Shown: one piece after another, positions 1 to 5,282 of the stretch
Numbering within the stretch: position 1 is the first letter of the stretch
Layout: each line of letters starts with the position of its first letter
Assembly (NCBI GenBank): GCA_903843315.1
Contig: CAIMPQ010000056.1
Span: forward strand, 1 to 6,466
Length of the DNA stretch: 6,466 nucleotides
Source: an uncultured beta proteobacterium
GTDB taxonomy: Bacteria; Pseudomonadota; Gammaproteobacteria; Burkholderiales; Burkholderiaceae
Direction: 5' to 3'
The notes under the pieces: generated by a model
What the model was told of the DNA's origin: nothing
What the model saw: only the letters and a program-made list of their open reading frames with translations
Database searches by the model: none
Translations under genes and position numbers: made by a program

Positions 1-221
1 AAGAAACCACCGGTTTCCCCGTAGCTGCAACGGTGTTCAACGAGGCTGGGGAGGGCTTTGACTAGTCGGGCATAAAAGCCTGGAATGAGGTTTGAGGGAT
101 AGTCCTCTAAATCGCCAATATCAAGCCAAACCTCAATCACGGGATGGTAAGTCCACATATTCGGCCCACGGAGATGCTTAACGCTCAGAATCTCGATGGA
201 TTTATCTAGTAATTGGGGCAT
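1..221 (-). CDS. cphA: Cyanophycin synthetase, N-terminal fragment (cut by window edge)
   Basis: Reading leftward from ATG at 221, 73 codons stay open to the window edge. The protein begins MPQLLDKSIEILSV and continues with LRGPNMWTYHPVIEVWLDIG, then DYPSNLIPGFYARL, and ends near EHRCSYGETGGF. This is the N-terminal domain of cyanophycin synthetase, the cytosolic ATP-dependent enzyme that polymerises aspartate and arginine into the storage polymer cyanophycin. The ATP-grasp and Mur-ligase-like catalytic domains would lie outside the window; family members are usually about 700-900 residues. ATG 221 is the first possible start: the frame upstream holds no ATG, GTG or TTG before an in-frame TAA near 291. 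No convincing Shine-Dalgarno sequence precedes it. The gene is divergent from the ABC/DUF1854 operon. Burkholderiales often carry two cphA paralogues, and this fragment cannot settle which one this is. Confidence 0.9.
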   Translation of the reverse strand, partial: MPQLLDKSIEILSVKHLRGPNMWTYHPVIEVWLDIGDLEDYPSNLIPGFYARLVKALPSLVEHRCSYGETGGF

Positions 222-425
222 GTATGGGGTGTTGCGAGGTTCAGTGCCAGGGTTTGGCGATGAGGCGTCAGACGGTCTCTCTGTTTCTAGTTGTTATTTA
301 AAACTCACAAAATTAGCAAAAATACATAAAAAGGCTTAGTTAACCAATTTAACGGATCTGAGGGCCCTAAAGTTGACAGGAGCTATAAATCTTAAAAATC
401 TAGCTCCACTATACTTTTAAGATCA
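222..425. promoter_or_regulatory. Divergent intergenic control region between cphA and the ABC/DUF1854 operon
   Basis: This 204-bp non-coding stretch must hold the promoters of both cphA (leftward) and the ABC transporter operon (rightward). Its right two thirds (about 290-425) are clearly AT-rich. A perfect TTGACA (-35-like) lies at 373-378 on the plus strand, but no good -10 sits 16-18 bp downstream. A TATACT (-10-like) lies at 410-415, only 10 bp before the ABC start codon, and lacks a good -35. Small dyads are GTTAA-N5-TTAAC (339-353), AGGGCCCT (361-368) and the larger GGAGCTA repeat (379-407). No leftward promoter for cphA could be fixed. The shared region makes co-regulation plausible, but that is inference. 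Confidence 0.5.
379..407. repeat. Perfect 7-bp inverted repeat upstream of the ABC transporter gene
   Basis: GGAGCTA at 379-385 and TAGCTCC at 401-407 form a perfect inverted repeat with a 15-nt AT-only-rich centre, which itself contains AAATCT twice. The repeat directly abuts the TTGACA at 373-378 and ends 18 nt before the ABC start codon. It has no T-tract, so it is not an intrinsic terminator. It could be an operator for a dimeric regulator or a hairpin in the leader RNA. If the GGAG of the left arm were ever used as a ribosome site, it is too far from ATG 426 to serve it. Confidence 0.5.
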
Positions 426-2771
426 ATGAAGCCTGAAATCCTCCCTTTCGCCCCCAGCTTGCCAAGTGATTGGCAGCCTATTTTGGAGGGTAAAAATTCT
501 CCAGTTCGCAGCTTAGACGCTTTGCTAGCATGGGCTGAGTTGGATTTGGGTGATGATCTGCGCTTTGAAAAAAGCCTGCTTTTACTCACCGAAGATGGTC
601 TATTTTGGACGGACGGTCTGCAGTTTCAGTCCTGGGTGCTTGGCCAAGGGGAACGTCTCGTGCATGGCGATCATGCTGGGGTAGGTCATTTAAAACTAGA
701 AACTGCAGAATCTTTGCTGAGAACTTGGTACTTCACCTTAGCCGTGAATCCTCAAGTGCTGCGTTTGCAGTTGAGTTTTAAACAACTCACCCGCGGTGAG
801 GAGCAAAGCCAAGGGGAGGTGAGTGAATACGATAAACAGGTTTGTCCAGTTTGCTTAAGTCCAAAACCCGCTAATTCAGATTCCTGCCCTACTTGTGATC
901 CTGAAGAGGATGCTCCGCCTTCCACTTGGACATTATTGAAGTTGTGGCGTTTTGCAAAGCCGTACAAAAAACAGCTGGCTTTAGGATTTGTATTGACCCT
1001 GTTATCCACTGGCGCAACCTTGATCCCCCCGTATCTCACAATGCCGCTGATGGACCATGTTTTGATTCCATACGAAAAAGGTAACCCAATTGATTTTCAT
1101 TTGGCGAGCATGTATTTGCTGGCGCTCTTTGGTGCAGCCATCGTTGCATGGGCTTTAGGTTGGTGGAAAACCTATCTACTTGCTTTAGTGAGTGAACGCA
1201 TTGGTGCTGATTTACGGAATACGACGTTTGAGCATTTGCTCAAACTTTCTCTGGAATATTTTGGTGGAAAACGAACGGGTGACTTGATTGCCCGTATTGG
1301 TGCTGAGACTGATCGGATCTGCGTATTTTTGTCACTGTATGCCTTGGATTTTGCGACGGATGTATTGATGATCACCATGACTGCAGCAATCTTGGTATCC
1401 ATAGATCCCTTGCTTGCCATAGTCACTCTGGCACCGTTGCCATTTATCGTGTGGATGATTCATGTTGTACGGGATCGCTTGCGTTTTGGCTTTGAAAAGA
1501 TTGATCGTATTTGGTCCGAAGTGACTAATATCTTGGCGGATACTATCCCTGGCATCCGCGTAGTGAAAGCGTTTGCACAAGAAGATCGTGAGCTCAAACG
1601 ATTTGTTGATTCGAATAAACATAATTTACAAATCAATGATCGTGTGAATCGGGTGTGGGGATTATTTTCTCCTACTGTTACCTTGCTTACTGAAACGGGT
1701 TTATTGGTTGTTTGGGGTTTTGGTATTTGGCAGGTCGCTCATCAAAAGGTCACTGTTGGTGTATTGATTGCCTTTCTTGCTTACATTGGCCGCTTCTATA
1801 TCCGTTTAGATTCGATGAGCCGCATCGTGTCTCATACGCAAAAAGCAGCAGCAGGTGCCAAGCGTATTTTTGACATCTTGGATCATGTGTCCAGTGTCCC
1901 AGAGCCAATCAATCCGGCCCCATTAGGTGTAGTGAAGGGCCGCATCTCCTTGCGTGGCGTGGGTTTCCGCTATGGGAATCGGGCAGTCTCCAAAGGGATT
2001 GATTTAGATATTGCACCTGGCGAAATGATTGGCTTAGTAGGGCATAGCGGATCTGGCAAGAGCACCTTAGTCAACCTCATTTGTCGTTTCTATGATGTGA
2101 GCTCAGGTGCTATTTCTCTGGATGGGCGTGATATTCGCAGTATCGGTATTGCGGACTACCGTAAGTGCATTGGTTTAGTGTTGCAAGAACCGTTTTTATT
2201 CTTTGGCACAATTGCTGAGAATATTGCTTACGGCAAGCCTGACGCCACCCGTGAAGAAATTATTGAAGCCGCACGCGCAGCCCACGCCCATGAATTTATT
2301 CTTCGCCTTCCGCTTGGATATGACTCTTTAGTGGGTGAGCGTGGCCAATCTTTATCTGGTGGTGAGCGTCAACGTATCTCTATAGCACGTGCACTCTTAA
2401 TTAACCCAAGCATCTTAATTTTGGATGAAGCCACCTCTTCAGTGGATACCACGACTGAAAAAGAAATCCAGCGGGCATTGGATAACTTAGTTAAAGGGCG
2501 TACTACGATTGCCATTGCACACCGTCTTTCTACCCTCCGAAAGGCTGACCGCCTTGTAGTGCTTGATAAAGGCGAGATTGTGGAGATTGGTTCACATGAG
2601 CAACTCATGGAAGCTCAAGGCGCTTATTACACTCTATATCAGGCCCAGTTACGCCATGCTGCAGAGTTAGTTGAAGGTGGCGCTATTGGTGAGAGCCTCG
2701 AAGAGCAGCAAGAAGAAAAGCAGGAAGAAAAATTAGAAGTTATTGCCAAGGAAGTCGGGGGAGGGGTATGA
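426..2771 (+). CDS. Cyanophycin-associated ABC exporter with N-terminal domain and zinc ribbon
   Basis: This 781-residue protein is a half-transporter of the ABC exporter type: it should work as a dimer in the inner membrane and couple ATP hydrolysis to export. Residues 1-135 form a soluble, probably beta-rich domain. A Cys4 zinc ribbon follows (CPVC at 140-143, CPTC at 154-157). The transmembrane domain spans about 175-460 with six likely helices. The nucleotide-binding domain shows Walker A GHSGSGKST (539-547), Q-loop Q587, signature LSGGERQR (643-650), Walker B ILILDE (663-668), D-loop SSVD and switch histidine H699, so the ATPase looks intact. The C-terminus is a Glu/Lys-rich tail (about 750-776). 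The N-terminal extension and ribbon are absent from ordinary MsbA-like exporters. Its place divergent from cphA and overlapping a DUF1854 gene matches the family known as cyanophycin metabolism-associated ABC transporters. The substrate is unknown. ATG 426 has only a weak purine stretch before it. Confidence 0.9.
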   Translation: MKPEILPFAPSLPSDWQPILEGKNSPVRSLDALLAWAELDLGDDLRFEKSLLLLTEDGLFWTDGLQFQSWVLGQGERLVHGDHAGVGHLKLETAESLLRTWYFTLAVNPQVLRLQLSFKQLTRGEEQSQGEVSEYDKQVCPVCLSPKPANSDSCPTCDPEEDAPPSTWTLLKLWRFAKPYKKQLALGFVLTLLSTGATLIPPYLTMPLMDHVLIPYEKGNPIDFHLASMYLLALFGAAIVAWALGWWKTYLLALVSERIGADLRNTTFEHLLKLSLEYFGGKRTGDLIARIGAETDRICVFLSLYALDFATDVLMITMTAAILVSIDPLLAIVTLAPLPFIVWMIHVVRDRLRFGFEKIDRIWSEVTNILADTIPGIRVVKAFAQEDRELKRFVDSNKHNLQINDRVNRVWGLFSPTVTLLTETGLLVVWGFGIWQVAHQKVTVGVLIAFLAYIGRFYIRLDSMSRIVSHTQKAAAGAKRIFDILDHVSSVPEPINPAPLGVVKGRISLRGVGFRYGNRAVSKGIDLDIAPGEMIGLVGHSGSGKSTLVNLICRFYDVSSGAISLDGRDIRSIGIADYRKCIGLVLQEPFLFFGTIAENIAYGKPDATREEIIEAARAAHAHEFILRLPLGYDSLVGERGQSLSGGERQRISIARALLINPSILILDEATSSVDTTTEKEIQRALDNLVKGRTTIAIAHRLSTLRKADRLVVLDKGEIVEIGSHEQLMEAQGAYYTLYQAQLRHAAELVEGGAIGESLEEQQEEKQEEKLEVIAKEVGGGV

Positions 2772-3235
2772 GTCAAACTCAACAACTAGAGCGCGATACC
2801 TTGGGGCGCCTAATTTTTATTGACGCTAAAGGCAATCGTCATATCGGCGTGCATCCTGTGAGAGCATTTCCAATTACTGCCCCGGGTGCTGGCATAGGCA
2901 TCATGGATCAATCTGGTAAAGAGCTTTGTTGGTATCTAGACGAAGCGGTGATTTCACAGGCAGACCTCGCATTAATAGAGGAAGAATTGGCTGCGCGGGA
3001 ATTTATGCCGGTGATTGAAAAAATTACTAAGGTATCTACATTTGCTACGCCAAGTATTTGGGATATCGAAACAGATCGCGGCCCAACACGCATTCGCCTT
3101 AAAGCTGAAGAAGATATCCGGAGGATCGCTGGCAATACTTTGTTGATTGCGGATTCCAATGGGTTGCAGTTCTTGATTAAAGACTCAACCCAATTGGATA
3201 AGGTGAGCAAGAAGTTGCTTGATCGATTCCGCTAG
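2768..3235 (+). CDS. DUF1854 family protein, cyanophycin-associated
   Basis: This 155-residue soluble protein has no signal peptide or membrane segment. It matches the DUF1854 family along its full length: HPVRAFPITAPGAGIGI (29-45), an acidic helix ending in AAREFMPVIEKI (75-86), IWDIETDRGPTRIRLK (97-112) with the conserved TDRGPTR, and a C-terminal block around FLIKDSTQLDKVSKKLLDRF (135-154). Its start codon overlaps the stop of the ABC gene (ATGA, 2768-2771). A purine run GGGGGAGGGG (2757-2766) inside the ABC gene supplies the ribosome site, so translational coupling is likely. The tight coupling suggests it is a partner or accessory subunit of the ABC exporter. DUF1854 genes are known neighbours of cyanophycin genes, but no biochemical function is established to my knowledge. 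Confidence 0.9.
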   Translation: MSQTQQLERDTLGRLIFIDAKGNRHIGVHPVRAFPITAPGAGIGIMDQSGKELCWYLDEAVISQADLALIEEELAAREFMPVIEKITKVSTFATPSIWDIETDRGPTRIRLKAEEDIRRIAGNTLLIADSNGLQFLIKDSTQLDKVSKKLLDRFR

Positions 3236-3238
3236 AAT
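3233..3238 (+). promoter_or_regulatory. Possible -10 element for the tRNA-Thr gene
   Basis: TAGAAT matches the TATAAT consensus at five of six positions and lies 12 nt before the first base of the tRNA. It would place transcription start around 3245, a short leader typical of tRNA genes. It overlaps the stop codon of the DUF1854 gene. No good -35 lies at the right distance (TTGCTT at 3215-3220 is only 12 bp away), so read-through from the upstream operon is an alternative source of the tRNA. Confidence 0.3.
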
Positions 3239-3250
3239 GACTTTTGAGTT

Positions 3251-3326
3251 GCCGCTTTAGCTCAGTTGGTAGAGCAGTTCATTCGTAATGAAAAGGTCGC
3301 CAGTTCGATTCCGGCAAGCGGCACCA
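3251..3326 (+). tRNA. tRNA-Thr (anticodon CGT)
   Basis: The 76-nt sequence folds as a full cloverleaf with an encoded CCA end. The acceptor stem GCCGCTT/AAGCGGC is perfect, the D-arm is GCTC-AGTTGGTA-GAGC, the anticodon loop TTCGTAA carries CGT at 3284-3286, and the T-loop is TTCGATT. The anticodon CGU in RNA reads ACG threonine codons. The anticodon stem has a terminal G27-A43 non-pair, which is also found in the E. coli tRNA of the same anticodon as I recall it. The T-stem GCCAG/CCGGC carries an A52-C62 mismatch (3302 and 3312). The gene begins 15 nt after the DUF1854 stop, with no terminator between. Confidence 0.96.
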
Positions 3327-3332
3327 GATACT

Positions 3333-3353
3333 AGGGTTAATACTTATAACCTT
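3333..3353 (+). other. Weak hairpin downstream of the tRNA
   Basis: AGGGTTA (3333-3339) can pair with TAACCTT (3347-3353) through seven base pairs, including one G-U, around a 7-nt loop. It lies 7 nt after the CCA end. No U-tract follows, so it is not a standard intrinsic terminator. It could protect or help process the tRNA 3' trailer, or be chance. Confidence 0.25.
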
Positions 3354-3585
3354 CCGATGGATTGATTGCATTTTCGAGAATGAGTAACTATTTTTGCTGT
3401 GCGCATTTTTTGTGCATTAAATGCGGTTTTTACCTTCAGATGAAAGTACACTGACTACTGTCTTTGGCTTGATTTATCGGGGTTTCTACTAGGTTGTAGA
3501 GACACTTGTGAATCGATTTTGAAATTATTGATGGTAGTCAAGTCCTAACAGCCCATCTTGTTTAAAAATCACACTCACATAAAAA

Positions 3586-3602
3586 GCCAAAGTTAAATTG
3601 GC
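3586..3602. repeat. Short GCCAA-N7-TTGGC dyad in the tctC leader
   Basis: GCCAA (3586-3590) and TTGGC (3598-3602) form a 5-bp inverted repeat with a 7-nt spacer. The dyad ends 11 nt before the tctC ribosome site. The position suits an operator or a leader hairpin controlling the transporter operon, but a repeat this short often occurs by chance. Confidence 0.25.
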
Positions 3603-3613
3603 AAACCATTTTT

Positions 3614-3618
3614 GGAGA
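3614..3618 (+). promoter_or_regulatory. Ribosome binding site that fixes the tctC start
   Basis: GGAGA ends 9 nt before ATG 3628. This favours that codon over the in-frame upstream TTG at 3598, which has no ribosome site and would put ten extra residues ahead of the signal peptide. Confidence 0.75.
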
Positions 3619-3627
3619 CCTTTGATT

Positions 3628-4632
3628 ATGAAGATGAAGTTAAAAGGGGCATTGATTTCCACCGCATTAGCCCTCGGTGTCGCTGGTGTTTCACCTGCAT
3701 TTGCTGCATGGGAACCAACTAAACCCGTTGAGTTCATTATCCCTGCTGGCCCTGGCGGCGGTGCTGACCAAATGGCGCGCATGATCCAAGGCATCATCAC
3801 CAAAAATAATTTAATGAAACAGGCCATCATCCCGGTTAACAAGGGAGCAGGTGCTGGTGCTGAAGGTTTCTTGGCAATGAAAGAGGCGAAGGGCGATCCA
3901 AATAAGATTGTGATCACACTTTCCAATTTGTTTACAACTCCATTGGCAACTGGTGTTCCATTTAACTGGCAAGACATCACACCAGTAGCAATGTTGGCAC
4001 TTGATCAATTCGTGTTGTGGGACAACTCAGACAAGCCTTATAAGACTGCCAAAGAATATATCGATGCCGCTAAAGCAGCAGGCCCAGGTAAGTTCAAGAT
4101 GGGTGGTACTGGTTCTAAGTCTGAAGACCAGATCATTACCGTAGCGATTGAAAAAGCCACCGGTGCGAAGTTTACTTACATCCCATTCAAAGGGGGTGGC
4201 GACGTTGCTGTTCAGCTCGTTGGTAATCACATTGACTCTTCTGTGAATAATCCAATTGAAGCGGTGGCTCAGTGGCGTGCTAATAAATTACGTGCCTTGT
4301 GCGTATTTGATGACACACGTATGCCTTACAAAGAAAAGGTGACCGATACTCAATCATGGTATGACATCCCAACTTGTAAAGAAGCGGGCGTTTCAACTGA
4401 CTACGTGATGTTGCGCGGTATTTTCATGGCACCAGGCGTTACTCAAGAACAAGTTGATTTCTATGTTGAGTTGTTCAAAAAAGTACGTGCGACTCCAGAG
4501 TGGAAAAAGTTCATGGCTGATGGTGCATTCAATCAGACATTTATGTCTGGTAAAGAGTTTAGAAACTGGTTGACATTGAATGAAGCGCTCCACAAGCAAT
4601 TGATGGCAGAGGCAGGATTCTTGGCTAAGTAA
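3628..4632 (+). CDS. tctC: TTT transporter periplasmic substrate-binding protein (TctC/Bug family)
   Basis: The 334-residue product is a typical Bug/TctC binding protein, which captures a small organic acid in the periplasm and hands it to the TctBA membrane complex. Residues 1-26 are a Sec signal peptide: MKMKLK, a hydrophobic core, and probable cleavage at AFA|AW. The mature protein opens with the family motif KPVEFIIPAGPGGGADQMAR (32-51), whose PxGPGGGxD loop lines the ligand pocket. The second pocket loop is MGGTGSKSEDQI (158-169), followed by YIPFKGGGDVAVQLVGNHID. Two cysteines, C225 (LRALCVFDD) and C250 (IPTCKEAG), lie in the second lobe and could form a disulfide. The length is normal for the family. 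The gene heads a tctC-tctB-tctA cluster and is followed by a strong terminator. Bug proteins are very numerous in Burkholderiales and bind diverse ligands, so the substrate cannot be named. Confidence 0.93.
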   Translation: MKMKLKGALISTALALGVAGVSPAFAAWEPTKPVEFIIPAGPGGGADQMARMIQGIITKNNLMKQAIIPVNKGAGAGAEGFLAMKEAKGDPNKIVITLSNLFTTPLATGVPFNWQDITPVAMLALDQFVLWDNSDKPYKTAKEYIDAAKAAGPGKFKMGGTGSKSEDQIITVAIEKATGAKFTYIPFKGGGDVAVQLVGNHIDSSVNNPIEAVAQWRANKLRALCVFDDTRMPYKEKVTDTQSWYDIPTCKEAGVSTDYVMLRGIFMAPGVTQEQVDFYVELFKKVRATPEWKKFMADGAFNQTFMSGKEFRNWLTLNEALHKQLMAEAGFLAK

Positions 4633-4647
4633 TTAGCCAGAAACGAG

Positions 4648-4678
4648 ATAGGACCTCCAATAGGGGGTCCTATTTTTT
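4648..4678 (+). terminator. Rho-independent terminator between tctC and tctB
   Basis: ATAGGACCTCC (4648-4658) pairs with GGGGGTCCTAT (4663-4673) over 11 bp with a single U-G pair and a 4-nt AATA loop. A run of six T (4673-4678) follows. This is a strong intrinsic terminator starting 15 nt after the tctC stop codon. Because tctB and tctA follow on the same strand and no clear promoter is seen in the remaining 39 bp, it probably acts as a partial terminator. That would leave abundant tctC mRNA and less tctBA mRNA. A stable 3' end for the tctC message fits the same role. Confidence 0.9.
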
Positions 4679-4717
4679 AAGTAGGTGTATTAATTAACTT
4701 TTTAATGAACAAAAAAC

Positions 4718-5245
4718 ATGTCTGAACATACAAATAATTCAAACGAAGACTCAGTAATCAGCGTAAGAGCAATGGATATGATTACCGCTATCTTGTTCTT
4801 AGTTGTGGGTCTGGTAGTGATGGTGGGCAGCCTGAAGTTAGGTGCTAGCTGGGGTAGTGATGGCCCTGAGGCAGGGTACTTCCCTTTCTATATTAGCTTG
4901 ATCATCATGCTCTCGAGCACAGTAACCCTATATCAAGCAGCAATCGTTGATAAGAAAAAGAAAACAGAATCATTTGTTGATAGAGAGTCTTTTAAACAAG
5001 TGATGGCCGTCTTGTTGCCAGCAATTGTTTTTGTTCTCGGTGTGCAATTAATTGGCATTTATGTTTCTTCCGTTTTTTACATCGCCATCTTCATGATTTG
5101 GCTTGGTAAATACCCGATTTGGAAAGCCATTGCAGTATCAGTTGGGGTGAGCGTTGCCCTGTACCTCATGTTCGAATTCTGGTTCCAGGTTCCATTGCCA
5201 CATGGCTCATGGTTTAACCCGCTCGAGTTTGTTGGTGTGAACTAA
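4718..5245 (+). CDS. tctB: TTT transporter small membrane subunit (TctB family)
   Basis: The 175-residue membrane protein has a soluble N-terminus of about 20 residues and four or five hydrophobic segments, near 21-39, 53-73, 94-113, 115-130 and 135-155. A charged loop (DKKKKTESFVDRESFK, 78-93) lies after the second segment. The motif GPEAGYFPFYISL (49-61) is typical of TctB, the poorly conserved small subunit that pairs with TctA in the inner membrane. Length and position between tctC and tctA fit. ATG 4718 has no good ribosome site. In-frame ATGs at 4772 and 4778, preceded by AAGAG (4764-4768), are possible alternatives that would remove the polar N-terminus. A six-codon frame (4705-4725) overlaps the start. 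tctA follows after 37 bp. Confidence 0.88.
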   Translation: MSEHTNNSNEDSVISVRAMDMITAILFLVVGLVVMVGSLKLGASWGSDGPEAGYFPFYISLIIMLSSTVTLYQAAIVDKKKKTESFVDRESFKQVMAVLLPAIVFVLGVQLIGIYVSSVFYIAIFMIWLGKYPIWKAIAVSVGVSVALYLMFEFWFQVPLPHGSWFNPLEFVGVN

Positions 5246-5270
5246 AAAATACAATTAAAAAAGATTAAAA

Positions 5271-5276
5271 AAGGAG
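5271..5276 (+). promoter_or_regulatory. Ribosome binding site that fixes the TTG start of tctA
   Basis: AAGGAG lies in an A-rich spacer and ends 6 nt before TTG 5283. It is the best ribosome site in the window. It sits upstream of no other start codon in the tctA frame, and the next in-frame ATG (5325, residue 15) has no such site, so TTG is the most likely start. Confidence 0.85.
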
Positions 5277-5282
5277 TTCAAG

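Larger units (their letters stand above)
3327..3627. other. Intergenic region between tRNA-Thr and tctC, no gene seen
   Basis: These 301 bp contain no convincing reading frame on either strand. They should hold the end of the tRNA transcript and the promoter of the TTT transporter operon. Seen here are a weak hairpin right after the tRNA (3333-3353), a GCCAA/TTGGC dyad (3586-3602) and the ribosome site of tctC. Promoter-like pairs, for example TTGTTT (3558-3563) with TAAAAA (3580-3585), are too weak to call. Confidence 0.6.

Noticed and set aside
296..320. Leftward promoter for cphA (TTGCTA with TAACAA at 17 bp on the minus strand)
   Set aside because: The -10 matches only about half of the consensus, and several equally weak alternatives exist in this AT-rich stretch.
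392..589. Leftward reading frame overlapping the start of the ABC gene
   Set aside because: It is antisense to a well-supported gene, has low-complexity basic composition and resembles no family I recognise.
3333..3353. Intrinsic terminator for the tRNA
   Set aside because: The hairpin is AT-rich and has no U-tract, so it is listed only as a weak hairpin.
3598..3627. TTG 3598 as an earlier start for tctC
   Set aside because: It has no ribosome site and would add MANHFWRPLI ahead of a normal signal peptide; ATG 3628 has GGAGA at good spacing.
3327..3627. Integration site or mobile remnant behind the tRNA
   Set aside because: No copy of the tRNA 3' end, integrase fragment or insertion-sequence end was found in the flanking sequence.
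3525..3980. Leftward 151-codon frame over the tctC leader and 5' end
   Set aside because: It lies mostly opposite the tctC signal peptide and ligand-loop coding region, whose family match is clear; the antisense protein shows no family features.
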